Shown: positions 1 to 6,650, numbered from the stretch's first letter. The stretch is DNA of 9,109 nt from an uncultured Lachnospiraceae bacterium (GCA_945787485.1 CALZHV010000081.1:1-9109), one strand, 5' to 3'. Translations and numbers: made by a program. Notes: generated from the letters alone by a model not told the origin.

Positions 1-10
1 TAAATGCCAT
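1..10 (-). CDS. Start of an unidentified gene, cut by the left window edge
   Basis: An ATG at 10-8 reading leftwards gives only Met-Ala-Phe before the window ends. It is called because a perfect AAGGAGG Shine-Dalgarno lies at 19-25, eight bases before the ATG, in the short gap after the iron-sulfur gene that ends at 38. The spacing suggests it is the next gene of the same operon. Nothing can be said about its product. Confidence 0.55.
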
Positions 11-37
11 TGATTTATCCTCCTTATTACCGTTACC

Positions 38-727
38 CTATGATAATATTTTTCCGTCTGATGAGATTGTTACGACCTGCCACGGAATGAATTTTCCGCT
101 GCTTTGAAGTGCTGTTTTAACTGCGTGTTCAATACCTCCGCAGCAAGGCACCTCCATTCTTACAACGGTTACGCTTTTGATATTATTATTTGCAATAATT
201 GCAGTTAATTTATCTGCATAATCAACATCATCAAGCTTCGGGCAACCTATTAAGGTAATCTTGTTTTTGATGAAATCGTTGTGGAAATTGCCATAGGCAT
301 AAGCCGTGCAATCGGCGGCAACAAGGAGATTTGCACCATCAAAATATGGAGCATTTACAGGCACAAGCTTAATCTGAACAGGCCATTGAGAAAGCTGGCT
401 TGACACCGAAACATCGGTATTATCCGTTTTCTGTTCGTGATTTATGCTCATAGAACGAGAACCGGGACAACCTGAATGTGCGTGAGTTTTAGCCCTTTGA
501 CTTGCCATAACCGCCGCCTCGTCATAAGCCGGAGCCTCACGCATTTCAAAGGAAATTGCGTCAACAGGGCAGGCGGGCAGGCAATCGCCCAAGCCATCGC
601 AATAGTTCTCTCTTGTGAGAACGGCTTTGCCGTTTACCATTTCTATTGCACCCTCGTGGCAGGCAGATGCACATGCACCGCAACCATTACATTTTTCTTT
701 ATCTATCTTAATGATTTTTCTAATCAT
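38..727 (-). CDS. Two-cluster 4Fe-4S ferredoxin-type protein
   Basis: A 229-residue soluble iron-sulfur protein, probably an electron carrier or redox subunit in the cytoplasm. The N-terminus has a classic 4Fe-4S motif, C13-x2-C16-x2-C19-x3-C23. A second, variant cluster follows at C43, C49 and C53 (CDGLGDCLPACPVDA). The rest is not ferredoxin: it holds further conserved-looking cysteines at C87 (GCPGS), C140, C162 (GCPK) and C195-C196 (PCCGG), which could bind another metal centre. The ATG start is supported by an AGGAAAGGAAG Shine-Dalgarno upstream. Similar short proteins are common in anaerobic Clostridia; their partner enzyme is generally not known, and none is visible here. Base composition is richer in G+C than in the operons to the right, so I read it as resident chromosome rather than island. 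Identification as a 4Fe-4S protein is secure; the specific role is unknown. Confidence 0.9.
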   Translation of the reverse strand: MIRKIIKIDKEKCNGCGACASACHEGAIEMVNGKAVLTRENYCDGLGDCLPACPVDAISFEMREAPAYDEAAVMASQRAKTHAHSGCPGSRSMSINHEQKTDNTDVSVSSQLSQWPVQIKLVPVNAPYFDGANLLVAADCTAYAYGNFHNDFIKNKITLIGCPKLDDVDYADKLTAIIANNNIKSVTVVRMEVPCCGGIEHAVKTALQSSGKFIPWQVVTISSDGKILS

Positions 728-818
728 TCTAATCTTCCTTTCCTGATTTGGTAGCCTAATTGTACTATAAATCGCACTAAACTTCCACAGTTTTTCGATA
801 AAAAAATCAAGGTATGTT

Positions 819-932
819 ATGGAAAGAAAGCAATATAAAATAAGTATTTTGAATTTAATAAATGCTTACAAAAAAGGTAAAATTAATGAAAAAATCACTC
901 AACGATTTCACTTTCCTTTGCATGAAACCTGA
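819..932 (+). CDS. Possible 37-residue ORF, doubtful
   Basis: An ATG-to-TGA ORF encodes 37 lysine- and isoleucine-rich residues (MERKQYKISILN...). Only a weak AAGG lies six bases before the ATG. I recognise no family. It could be a truncated N-terminus left by a rearrangement near the repeat and the IS, or a chance ORF in AT-rich DNA. I lean to chance but list it because the composition is protein-like. Confidence 0.15.
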   Translation: MERKQYKISILNLINAYKKGKINEKITQRFHFPLHET

Positions 933-960
933 TACCGTTATAACACGCCTCAACAGTTAC

Positions 961-1030
961 ATTTCAATAGTATAAATTTTCAATCTTTACACTATTGTAT
1001 ATTACGGGTAATTGCTTGTCAATTATACAA
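961..1030 (-). repeat. Left copy of 70-bp direct repeat (promoter-type repeat R1)
   Basis: This stretch aligns without gaps to 8971-9040: 60 of 70 bases are identical and 8 of the 10 differences are transitions. Similarity falls away on both sides. Both copies point the same way. The right copy is the promoter/operator of the HTH-kinase operon. This copy keeps the -35, the -10 and most of the palindrome (966-976 with 986-996, 10 of 11 pairs), but the AAAGGAG ribosome binding site and HTH start codon that follow the right copy are absent here. The two copies enclose the IS, the methyltransferase operon and the kinase operon. Confidence 0.8.
994..1022 (-). promoter_or_regulatory. Orphan sigma-A-type promoter in R1
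   Basis: On the minus strand TTGACA (1017-1022) is followed after 17 bases by TACAAT (994-999), a near-consensus vegetative promoter. It points to the iron-sulfur gene, but the predicted leader would be about 260 bases with no gene in between. The -10 overlaps one arm of the imperfect palindrome 966-996, so it may answer to the same repressor as the right-hand copy. Activity is inference. Confidence 0.5.
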
Positions 1031-1063
1031 ATCATAACAACCAGTTGAATGCGATAGTATAAT

Positions 1064-1102
1064 AAAGGTAGACACATGGAAAACCACCATGTATCTACCT
1101 TT
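1064..1102 (+). terminator. Terminator-like hairpin at the IS left end
   Basis: GGTAGACACATGG (1067-1079) pairs with CCATGTATCTACC (1087-1099) with a single G-T wobble, closed by a seven-base loop and extended by three A-T pairs, then followed by TTTTT. It lies between the IS end and orfA and shares sequence with the left inverted repeat. Such hairpins stop transcription entering an IS from outside and so limit transposase production; that role is known for other elements and inferred here. Confidence 0.65.
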
Positions 1103-1136
1103 TTCTTATGCTAAAATATAGTAGGAGGTATAAATT

Positions 1137-1445
1137 ATGAAAAAAGGACAAAAGAAACGAAAATGGACAAAGGAACAAAAATTAGAAATCATAGGTAAGC
1201 ATCTAAACGAACATATTTCTGTACGAACGCTTGAAAAAGAATATGATGCAGACAGAAGTATGATATGTCATTGGCTGAAAGATTATGGAGAATATGGCGA
1301 GGCTGCATTTGATTCCAAAAGGCATCCCGGCAATCATTTTGCAGCATTACACACAAGCAAAACTTTAACCGAAACAGAAAGATTAAAACTACAATTAGTA
1401 AAATTAGAAATAGAAAATGAACGATTAAAAAAGGATATCAAGTGA
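1137..1445 (+). CDS. IS3-family transposase OrfA (DNA-binding subunit)
   Basis: A 102-residue protein. Residues about 8-50 form a helix-turn-helix of the IS3 OrfA type (KWTKEQKLEIIGKHL ... YDADRSMICHWLKDYGEYG) that binds the terminal repeats. Residues about 78-100 form a leucine-zipper-like coiled coil (LKLQLVKLEIENERLKK) for multimerisation. An AGGAGG site at 1123-1128, eight bases before the ATG, supports the start. The ORF stops at 1443-1445 just after an A6G run. Shifting by -1 at that run continues the protein with GYQVKGVGANKEFV... to a stop at 1499-1501, which looks like a natural OrfA tail. This copy may therefore have lost one A, or may use a frameshift. Confidence 0.88.
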   Translation: MKKGQKKRKWTKEQKLEIIGKHLNEHISVRTLEKEYDADRSMICHWLKDYGEYGEAAFDSKRHPGNHFAALHTSKTLTETERLKLQLVKLEIENERLKKDIK

Positions 1446-1483
1446 AAGGAGTTGGTGCAAACAAAGAATTCGTTTCTTTAAAA
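1427..1483 (+). promoter_or_regulatory. Two -1 slippery heptamers between orfA and orfB
   Basis: A_AAA_AAG lies at 1427-1433 in the correct phase for orfA. After a -1 shift there, the new frame meets T_TTA_AAA at 1477-1483, also in correct phase. A second -1 shift at that site enters the orfB frame. IS3 elements normally make the OrfAB fusion by one -1 shift. Here orfB is in the +1 (equal to -2) frame relative to the annotated orfA, so either two shifts are needed or one A was lost from an original seven-A run and only the second site is the programmed one. Confidence 0.5.
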
Positions 1484-1548
1484 GATGTGAATATGAAATA
1501 ATTTTCTCTCTGAAGGATAAATACAGTATCAAATTTCTATGCGAAATA

Positions 1549-2352
1549 ATGTCCGTTAATCGTTCAGGATACTACAAATGGCTAAACAGGAAAGATAAAC
1601 CGAACAGGTATGAACGAGACAGAGTGTTACTTACTGAATTGCTGTTGGAACAACATAATAAACATAAAACCAAAGGCTACCACTATCTTGCAAACCTAGT
1701 TCGTAACGAAACCGGTTGGTTATTCTCGGACCACTTGGCACATAAATGTTGTAAATTTGCAGGAATACGTTCTAAAACTAACAGAGGAAGGAAAATTACA
1801 GGAAAAGAAATTATTAAATTTCCAAACACAATTAAAGGAAACTGGAATGCAACTAAACCTTTAGAGATTGTAGTATCAGATATGACTTGCATTATGCATA
1901 AAGGTATTTGTTGGGAATGGACATACCTTTTAGATGTGCTCAATAACGAGATTATAGCAAGTTTTGTAACAAATAAAGTCGGTAGTAGTTTACCATATTA
2001 TCATTGTTTAAACGAGTTAATAAAGAAAAAGAAAGAGCAGAACTACCCAGTCATTCTCCACACCGACCAAGGTAGTGTCTACTTATCGGAAGGCTTTTAT
2101 CAAGCCCATAAAGATTATACAAACATTGAGCGCTCAATGTCAAGAGCTGGAACTCCAACGGACAATCCAATTATTGAATCACTAAATGGTTGGATAAAGG
2201 AAGAAATGAAAATAGATTTTAATCTGAAAGCCGTTGAGGGTATACCCCCGTTCATTGAAAACTACGTCTGCTACTTTAACAATGAAAGATTATCTTACAA
2301 ATTCAACTACAAAACCCCTGTTCAATATAGAGTCGAACAAGGGTTTAGGTAA
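1549..2352 (+). CDS. IS3-family transposase OrfB (catalytic, DDE)
   Basis: The catalytic integrase-type subunit, which cuts and joins DNA at the IS ends. From the ATG at 1549 it is 267 residues. The catalytic triad is D111 (VVSDMTC), D173 (LHTDQGS) and E210 (TDNPIIESLNGW). The D-to-E gap is 36 residues, one more than the usual 35. The 1549 ATG is probably too late: the frame is open back to 1429 and the residues before it (YEIIFSLKDKYSIKFLCEIM) are typical OrfB N-terminal sequence. No good start codon is visible upstream, so translation most likely begins by frameshifting from orfA, for example at T_TTA_AAA (1477-1483). The C-terminus (YVCYFNNERLSYKF...TPVQYR) is complete, so orfB itself is intact. 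Confidence 0.9.
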   Translation: MSVNRSGYYKWLNRKDKPNRYERDRVLLTELLLEQHNKHKTKGYHYLANLVRNETGWLFSDHLAHKCCKFAGIRSKTNRGRKITGKEIIKFPNTIKGNWNATKPLEIVVSDMTCIMHKGICWEWTYLLDVLNNEIIASFVTNKVGSSLPYYHCLNELIKKKKEQNYPVILHTDQGSVYLSEGFYQAHKDYTNIERSMSRAGTPTDNPIIESLNGWIKEEMKIDFNLKAVEGIPPFIENYVCYFNNERLSYKFNYKTPVQYRVEQGFR

Positions 2353-2354
2353 TT

Positions 2355-2401
2355 GGTGGTTTTTACTGTCCACTTTTACTTGACAAGTTCACATTATACT
2401 A
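2355..2401 (-). repeat. IS right-end inverted repeat
   Basis: Read on the minus strand, this region runs TAGTATAAT, then TGAACTTGTCAAGTAAAAG, then TGGACAGTAAAAACCACC. The inner part matches 1064-1088 and the outer nonamer matches 1055-1063. The section between them has no full counterpart at the left end, so one end may have suffered a small deletion. Confidence 0.6.
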
Positions 2402-2516
2402 GGAGGTTTTCTTTTCTTTAATTTGCCTTGCTTATAGCTCAGCTATTTTATTTTTACTAGGCATTTTATTTTTCCCCGGTTTAACTGGGGGGGTATTCTG
2501 TACTGAAGACAAAACA

Positions 2517-2547
2517 AAGGAACTGATGGACAAACCATCAGTTCCTT
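2517..2547 (-). terminator. Rho-independent terminator of the four-gene operon
   Basis: A perfect 13-pair stem, AAGGAACTGATGG (2517-2529) with CCATCAGTTCCTT (2535-2547), has a five-base loop. In the minus direction it is followed by TGTTTTG, a partly broken T-run. It lies about 37 bases after the stop of the large fusion gene and is the natural 3' end of the operon. The rest of 2402-2583 holds a small CCCCGG hairpin with a seven-G run (2474-2493) and otherwise AT-rich DNA without a gene. Confidence 0.8.
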
Positions 2548-2583
2548 ACTAATTTTATTAAAAGCAATAATCAGATACTTTCT

Positions 2584-5481
2584 TCACATTTTTATATCGA
2601 ACAAAGAAAGTTGTTCAACAGTATCGTGTTCTGCTGAAATGCATACTTTAAGCTCGCCTGAATGTATTTTTTCAAATTTGAAGTGTAATTTGAAATTAAA
2701 ATCGAAAAATTCTTTGATTTTTTTACTTTCAAAAGTAATTCCCCAATTATTAACCGCTAAAGGAACATTAAATCTCATCACTAAAATATTACTATTATTT
2801 TTTTCGTTTTTTCGAAAATCAACATACTTGTTAGGAGATTTTGATATTGAAGTTTGTAAAGCACAATTATTTGGATCAAAAACATCGCACTCTGTATAAC
2901 TTTCAGCTAACGAGGTGTTTAATAAGATGTATCCATATACAAAACCACCTCTTTTTCTATTTTTTTCTGATTTAATATTTTGTATTTCATCATAATTAAT
3001 AGAAGCAATCAAGCAAATCTCTCTAATTGTTTCATTTAATTTTGCTAAAAGTTTTACAGTTTTAGATGTTGATCTAACGTTTAGTAATTGTGAAGCAAGT
3101 TTTAGAATTTTTATTTTTAGTCCTGAAAGTAATGTTGTTTCTGCTGATGTTTTCTTTAAAGAAACGATTTCCGTATTTGATATATTTAGTTCTATTCTAT
3201 AATCAGTTTTTTGTCTTTCTACTGTTAATAAGCAGTATTTGTTATCAAATTTAAACTGATAGAATTGCTGAGTTCCATAAGACAAATTCTTTTCAAACAA
3301 CAAATCAGAGCTTGTAACAATTGGTCTTTCATTGAAGTCTATATAGCATAAAGATGAGTGGTTAATTTTTGTGCTTATTGCATCAATAACCTCAAGCATA
3401 TCAGCAATTTCTTCTTTTAAATCAGTGATATTGCTTGCATCATTTACTTCAAAAGCTTCTTCTAAAAGTTTCTCAAACAACAATCTGTCATACAGAGCTT
3501 CGGATGCTTTCCTACACTTAACAGCTTCGCCTCCTGCTACTATTATTTCTGGAATTCTATCTCTTACAAGTTTATTAAATTCCATGTCATTTGATATTTC
3601 GAATTCATCCGATTTTGTACAAACGACATTTGCACCTGTTCGTCTTAACTGATAGTATGAATGTGTTAATTGTGCTCCCTCTAAAAGTATACTGAGATTT
3701 TTGTCAACAACTATTTGACCAACTTCACTTAAAAAATCCTTGTTTCTTAATATACTTTCATCCTTTGGCTTTATTCTAACGCATTTTATATTTGTGCTAT
3801 CCAGCTTAAGTTTTTCTAAATCGTTTTGGTCATTTAGTATAAACTCTTCATCTGTAAAATATTTTCTTTTGTATAAATCTTTTGTGTAAGAGTCTAATTC
3901 TAGTTCAATTTTTTCGTGAAACCAAGGCAAATTTTTTGAACCAAAATGATTCTCATCAATTCCTACAAACCACATTACACTGATTTCTTCATTATAACTA
4001 TTGGCAATTCTTTGTGACTGTATAGCAATGTCAAAAATAGAATCTGGATCCTGAATCGAACATTTCCAATCATATGGTTCAGCAATTCTTTCAACGGACC
4101 ATTTTCCTGAGTCATCAGGATACACAAAAGAATCCTTGTATTTTTTCTTTATTGTAACAAAAGAATTGTTTGCGTTGACTTTTTCCAAATCGGAATATGG
4201 GAATTTTACAATTGCAGTATCATGTGCGTTATAGTATAAACCTTCTGGAAGTCCCCATAAAGATTGTATTTCAACCTTCGTACCGCTAGGCTTAGCATGA
4301 GCAAAAGCAGAAGAAACTGCAGGTATAAAATTATGAATAATAAAAATCCCTTGCTTGTCAATTATGGTATTAACATTGTCAATAAGCCATTTTTTAACAG
4401 ACAAAAAATCTTTTAATTCATTGCTTCTTGGTAACATTTGTCTTTCAGATTTATTATCGCTTATTATGTCACTTCTTATTACAATTGATTGAACACTTAA
4501 TAGCAATTCTAGATCTTGACGTAATTCGACACTAATTATTCCTTTAGATATGTTTTCTAACGTGGATATGTCATTTAAATAGTATAACGTAGTTGTTGGT
4601 AGTCCAATATCTTTATAATCCTTCAAATTTTGAAGTTTTTTATAATTAGACTCCGAATAGTTATATATGTTTAATATTTTTAAATCTTTTGACAGTACTT
4701 TGCAATTTATGTTAATGTTATATTCAGTTGGATTTTTGGACGATGCGTTGACATTATCGCAATCGGCTTGTACTATAAATATTTGACTGTCTGTATATAC
4801 AAATTCCAAATGATATCGATATTTGCTGCCATAACTACAATACCAATAATACGCAACCTTTCGTAACTCTCTTAATAGAGCATTACCACTATATTTTAGT
4901 TCAGTATTTGATATTTCTTCCAAATCATAAGTGGTTCTCCACTTTCTAATGCCTATTTGGTTGTCTGAAAATGTATCGTTATTATACAATTCTATTTTCC
5001 AATCACGTGCATCATGATGAAAACGACGTTCATTAGACATGTGACCTAATTTGTTTGAAACAATATATTTTTGAACCACAATAGCAATATTTACGTCATC
5101 GTCACAAGATGCTAAAAGGCTGATTATTAGTTCTTCTAAATTATCTTTCAAATTTATCAGTTTTGATACTTTTGAATCATATTTTCCTCGTTCTTCCATG
5201 CTCTCTTTTGATGCTGATGATCTTAGTATAATTTCATCACCAAATCGAAGAACTTGAGATTGTCTTATAATTTGATTTGAGTAATCATTTATTAATTTTT
5301 CTTTGTTGTTTGATTTTTTATATTCGTTAATCAATCCTGAAGACACAACAAAAAAATCAGGTGTCCATAAAGAAGGAATGGAAGCTAATCCCAATGTTTT
5401 CTGTCCAACAACTGATTCTTTTAATTTATCAACAGCGATATTTTCAATTTTATTCCTGTGAACTACTATTATCTTCTTCAT
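2584..5481 (-). CDS. PEP-synthase/PPDK-like ATP-grasp, phosphohistidine-like and MazG-like fusion protein
   Basis: A 965-residue cytoplasmic multidomain protein. Residues about 1-245 resemble the ATP-grasp domain of PEP synthase, PPDK and rifampicin phosphotransferase: K28 in GQKTLGLASI, R87 in RSSA, and E226/Q238 twelve apart as in PPDK (HLEFVYTDSQIFIVQAD). Residues about 330-490 look like a second, partial copy (VIRSD, FIPAVSSAFAHAKP, SLWGLPEGLYY). Residues about 590-625 resemble the swivelling His domain, with H607 in GAQLTHSYYQLRRTGANVV. Then comes a MazG/COG4997-like pyrophosphohydrolase (NKLVRDRIPEIIVAGGE, metal ligands E674, E675, E678, E691, D694). Its usual end (ETIREICLIASINYDEI ... 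KNRKRGGF, 817-847) comes only after about 113 extra residues, so the domain seems split. Residues 848-965 match nothing I know. No PEP-binding barrel is present. I chose the ATG at 5481; a TTG at 5523 in the same frame is less likely, and neither has a clear Shine-Dalgarno. The start lies inside the membrane gene, pointing to translational coupling. Catalytic activity is inferred from motifs. Confidence 0.72.
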   Translation of the reverse strand: MKKIIVVHRNKIENIAVDKLKESVVGQKTLGLASIPSLWTPDFFVVSSGLINEYKKSNNKEKLINDYSNQIIRQSQVLRFGDEIILRSSASKESMEERGKYDSKVSKLINLKDNLEELIISLLASCDDDVNIAIVVQKYIVSNKLGHMSNERRFHHDARDWKIELYNNDTFSDNQIGIRKWRTTYDLEEISNTELKYSGNALLRELRKVAYYWYCSYGSKYRYHLEFVYTDSQIFIVQADCDNVNASSKNPTEYNININCKVLSKDLKILNIYNYSESNYKKLQNLKDYKDIGLPTTTLYYLNDISTLENISKGIISVELRQDLELLLSVQSIVIRSDIISDNKSERQMLPRSNELKDFLSVKKWLIDNVNTIIDKQGIFIIHNFIPAVSSAFAHAKPSGTKVEIQSLWGLPEGLYYNAHDTAIVKFPYSDLEKVNANNSFVTIKKKYKDSFVYPDDSGKWSVERIAEPYDWKCSIQDPDSIFDIAIQSQRIANSYNEEISVMWFVGIDENHFGSKNLPWFHEKIELELDSYTKDLYKRKYFTDEEFILNDQNDLEKLKLDSTNIKCVRIKPKDESILRNKDFLSEVGQIVVDKNLSILLEGAQLTHSYYQLRRTGANVVCTKSDEFEISNDMEFNKLVRDRIPEIIVAGGEAVKCRKASEALYDRLLFEKLLEEAFEVNDASNITDLKEEIADMLEVIDAISTKINHSSLCYIDFNERPIVTSSDLLFEKNLSYGTQQFYQFKFDNKYCLLTVERQKTDYRIELNISNTEIVSLKKTSAETTLLSGLKIKILKLASQLLNVRSTSKTVKLLAKLNETIREICLIASINYDEIQNIKSEKNRKRGGFVYGYILLNTSLAESYTECDVFDPNNCALQTSISKSPNKYVDFRKNEKNNSNILVMRFNVPLAVNNWGITFESKKIKEFFDFNFKLHFKFEKIHSGELKVCISAEHDTVEQLSLFDIKM

Positions 5482-6016
5482 TAGACTTTGTTTCTGTTTT
5501 GGTGTTGAATAGTACCGCAGCAACCTCTGCCATTTTTCCTGCCGCTTGATCAGAAAAATAACCAGCTAAAAATCCCACTGTTACTGCTGAAAATCCATTC
5601 CCATTAATAATCGTTGTATCACTTAAAATGCACGAGATTATAAATGCTAATACAAGCGAAACATAAGGTGTAAAAAACCTCCAATACTTTCTATCTTCAT
5701 TCCAAAAACCTCTAGCAACGCTGTGATAAAACCACTTAATATTATTGATGGTTCCGCCCAGTAGACCCGACGCCATGCAAGTTGCCATTTTGTTAAATGT
5801 TAATATTTTAGCTTCTGGAATATGTAAGCACTCAGAAAGAACATCAAGATAGCATAAAAAAATTATAGAAAGAGATATTAAAAACAATACAAACAGATAG
5901 GCAGCTTCAAAAAACTGTCTTTGTCTTGCGCACTTATCAGGATATCTTGTTTTCCAGACGCCTTTTTTTCTATCATCTGTGTTGGAAAAGTTAGCTTTGT
6001 CTTTTCGATTCCCCAT
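5450..6016 (-). CDS. Small multi-span membrane protein of unknown function
   Basis: A 188-residue protein. A charged N-terminus (1-34) precedes clear hydrophobic segments at about 38-58 (YLFVLFLISLSIIFLCYLDV) and 114-132 (FFTPYVSLVLAFIISCILS), with weaker ones at about 78-98 (MASGLLGGTINNIKWFYHSV) and 142-160 (FSAVTVGFLAGYFSDQAAGK). The tail (171-188) is hydrophilic and acidic. No signal peptide cleavage site is evident. The arrangement GxLGG..., aromatic segment, then GFLAGYFSDQAAGKMAEVAAVLF looks like a family of small uncharacterised membrane proteins, from memory and without a family name. An AAAGGAG site four bases before the ATG supports the start. One base separates it from the HIT gene and it overlaps the fusion gene by 32 bases. 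In a defence setting it would be a candidate membrane effector or anchor; that is inference. Confidence 0.8.
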   Translation of the reverse strand: MGNRKDKANFSNTDDRKKGVWKTRYPDKCARQRQFFEAAYLFVLFLISLSIIFLCYLDVLSECLHIPEAKILTFNKMATCMASGLLGGTINNIKWFYHSVARGFWNEDRKYWRFFTPYVSLVLAFIISCILSDTTIINGNGFSAVTVGFLAGYFSDQAAGKMAEVAAVLFNTKTETKSNEEDNSSSQE

Positions 6017-6017
6017 A

Positions 6018-6650
6018 TTACTCCTTTGTTAACATTTTATATGTTCTTTCTGCAATATCTAAATTCATATTGGTTTTGTAATCATACTTTTCTGGTATAC
6101 CGAGTTTGTTAGCAATTATTTTTCTGAAAAATTGAGATATTGGTTTATCCAGTAGGTGAACATAACACTCAATATCATTATTTATGTTTACATTATTTAT
6201 TTCACTATACATTAAGTACTCGGAATCTTTTACATGATTTTCTAATTCTGATAATTTGATTTTTTTAAAATCTAAGATTTCTTGGATTTCATTAAGGACA
6301 TAAAATTCACTTGGAATTATATGCAAGTGAGAATGATTCGTTCCACAAGACGTCAGTGAACCAAATGTATTTGCGCCATGTTCAAATACAAACACATTTT
6401 TATCTCGATAGGCTTCGTTAATTAGATTTAACGATTGTTTGAAAAAAGTTTGAAAACTCTCGCTGTTATAATATCTCCTCATAGAATAGCCATGTTCTTT
6501 TGGGATTATCAAAGTCCATCCCTCAATCATTGCTCCTACACTTGATAATAGCATATAGTTGTCATTTTCAATAATAGGAGTATCAACCATTCCTAAATTT
6601 CTTTCGCCTTTAACTATTGAACAAAATCTACATTCGTTTGTGCAATTCAT
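6018..6650 (-). CDS. HIT-family (histidine triad) nucleotide hydrolase/transferase
   Basis: A 210-residue cytoplasmic protein. The HIT signature is at 102-113, CGTNHSHLHIIP, with the triad H106, H108 and H110; in the family the middle histidine attacks the alpha-phosphate of a nucleotide and forms a nucleotidyl intermediate. The N-terminal cysteines C3, C7 and C10 with FCSIVKGE resemble the zinc-binding start of many HIT proteins. FEHG (89-92) is a usual HIT core strand. The C-terminus (SQFFRKIIANKLGIPEKYDY, 172-191) matches the tail of a longer HIT subgroup, so the protein exceeds the usual 110-150 residues. It overlaps the methyltransferase by ATGA (6647-6650) with GGAG upstream, a coupled arrangement. 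The substrate cannot be read from sequence; nucleotide polyphosphates or nucleotidylated compounds are possible. Confidence 0.85.
   Translation of the reverse strand: MNCTNECRFCSIVKGERNLGMVDTPIIENDNYMLLSSVGAMIEGWTLIIPKEHGYSMRRYYNSESFQTFFKQSLNLINEAYRDKNVFVFEHGANTFGSLTSCGTNHSHLHIIPSEFYVLNEIQEILDFKKIKLSELENHVKDSEYLMYSEINNVNINNDIECYVHLLDKPISQFFRKIIANKLGIPEKYDYKTNMNLDIAERTYKMLTKE

Larger units (their letters stand above)
728..1049. other. AT-rich intergenic region between iron-sulfur gene and IS
   Basis: It contains the upstream region of the iron-sulfur gene, one weak short ORF (819-932, plus strand) and the left copy of the 70-bp repeat (961-1030). A possible minus-strand -10 box TACAAT lies at 759-764, close to the iron-sulfur gene, but the hexamer 17 bases upstream (TGGAAG) is a poor -35. 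In the minus direction a weak five-pair hairpin followed by a T-run lies near 880-905. I see no RNA gene and no remnant that I can match to the HTH gene found downstream of the other repeat copy. Confidence 0.5.
1050..2401 (+). mobile_element. IS3-family insertion sequence (ends approximate)
   Basis: A DD(E) transposase split into orfA and orfB identifies the IS3 family. Imperfect terminal inverted repeats are visible: left AAAGGTAGACACATGG + AAAACCACC (1064-1088), right (read on the minus strand, from about 2378 down to 2355) AAAAGTGGACAGT + AAAAACCACC. Further out, TAGTATAAT at 1055-1063 is matched by its reverse complement at 2393-2401, but the outer parts between these blocks differ in length (about 14 bases longer on the right). 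The exact ends are therefore unclear: TG...CA ends at 1050 and 2393, or TAGTATAAT ends at 1055 and 2401, are both possible. I see no target-site duplication with either choice, which may mean an old insertion or a rearranged flank. Confidence 0.8.

Noticed and set aside
2430..2493. Small hairpins (ATAG-ctcag-CTAT followed by T-rich DNA, and CCCCGG...CTGGGG with a seven-G run) after the IS.
   Set aside because: Stems are four to six pairs, and the second has no T-run after it on either strand, so neither is called as a terminator.
5482..5523. Upstream TTG start giving 14 extra residues on the fusion protein.
   Set aside because: The purine-rich AGAGG directly abuts the TTG with no spacing, the extra residues are inside the membrane gene, and the ATP-grasp fold begins naturally at MKKIIVV.
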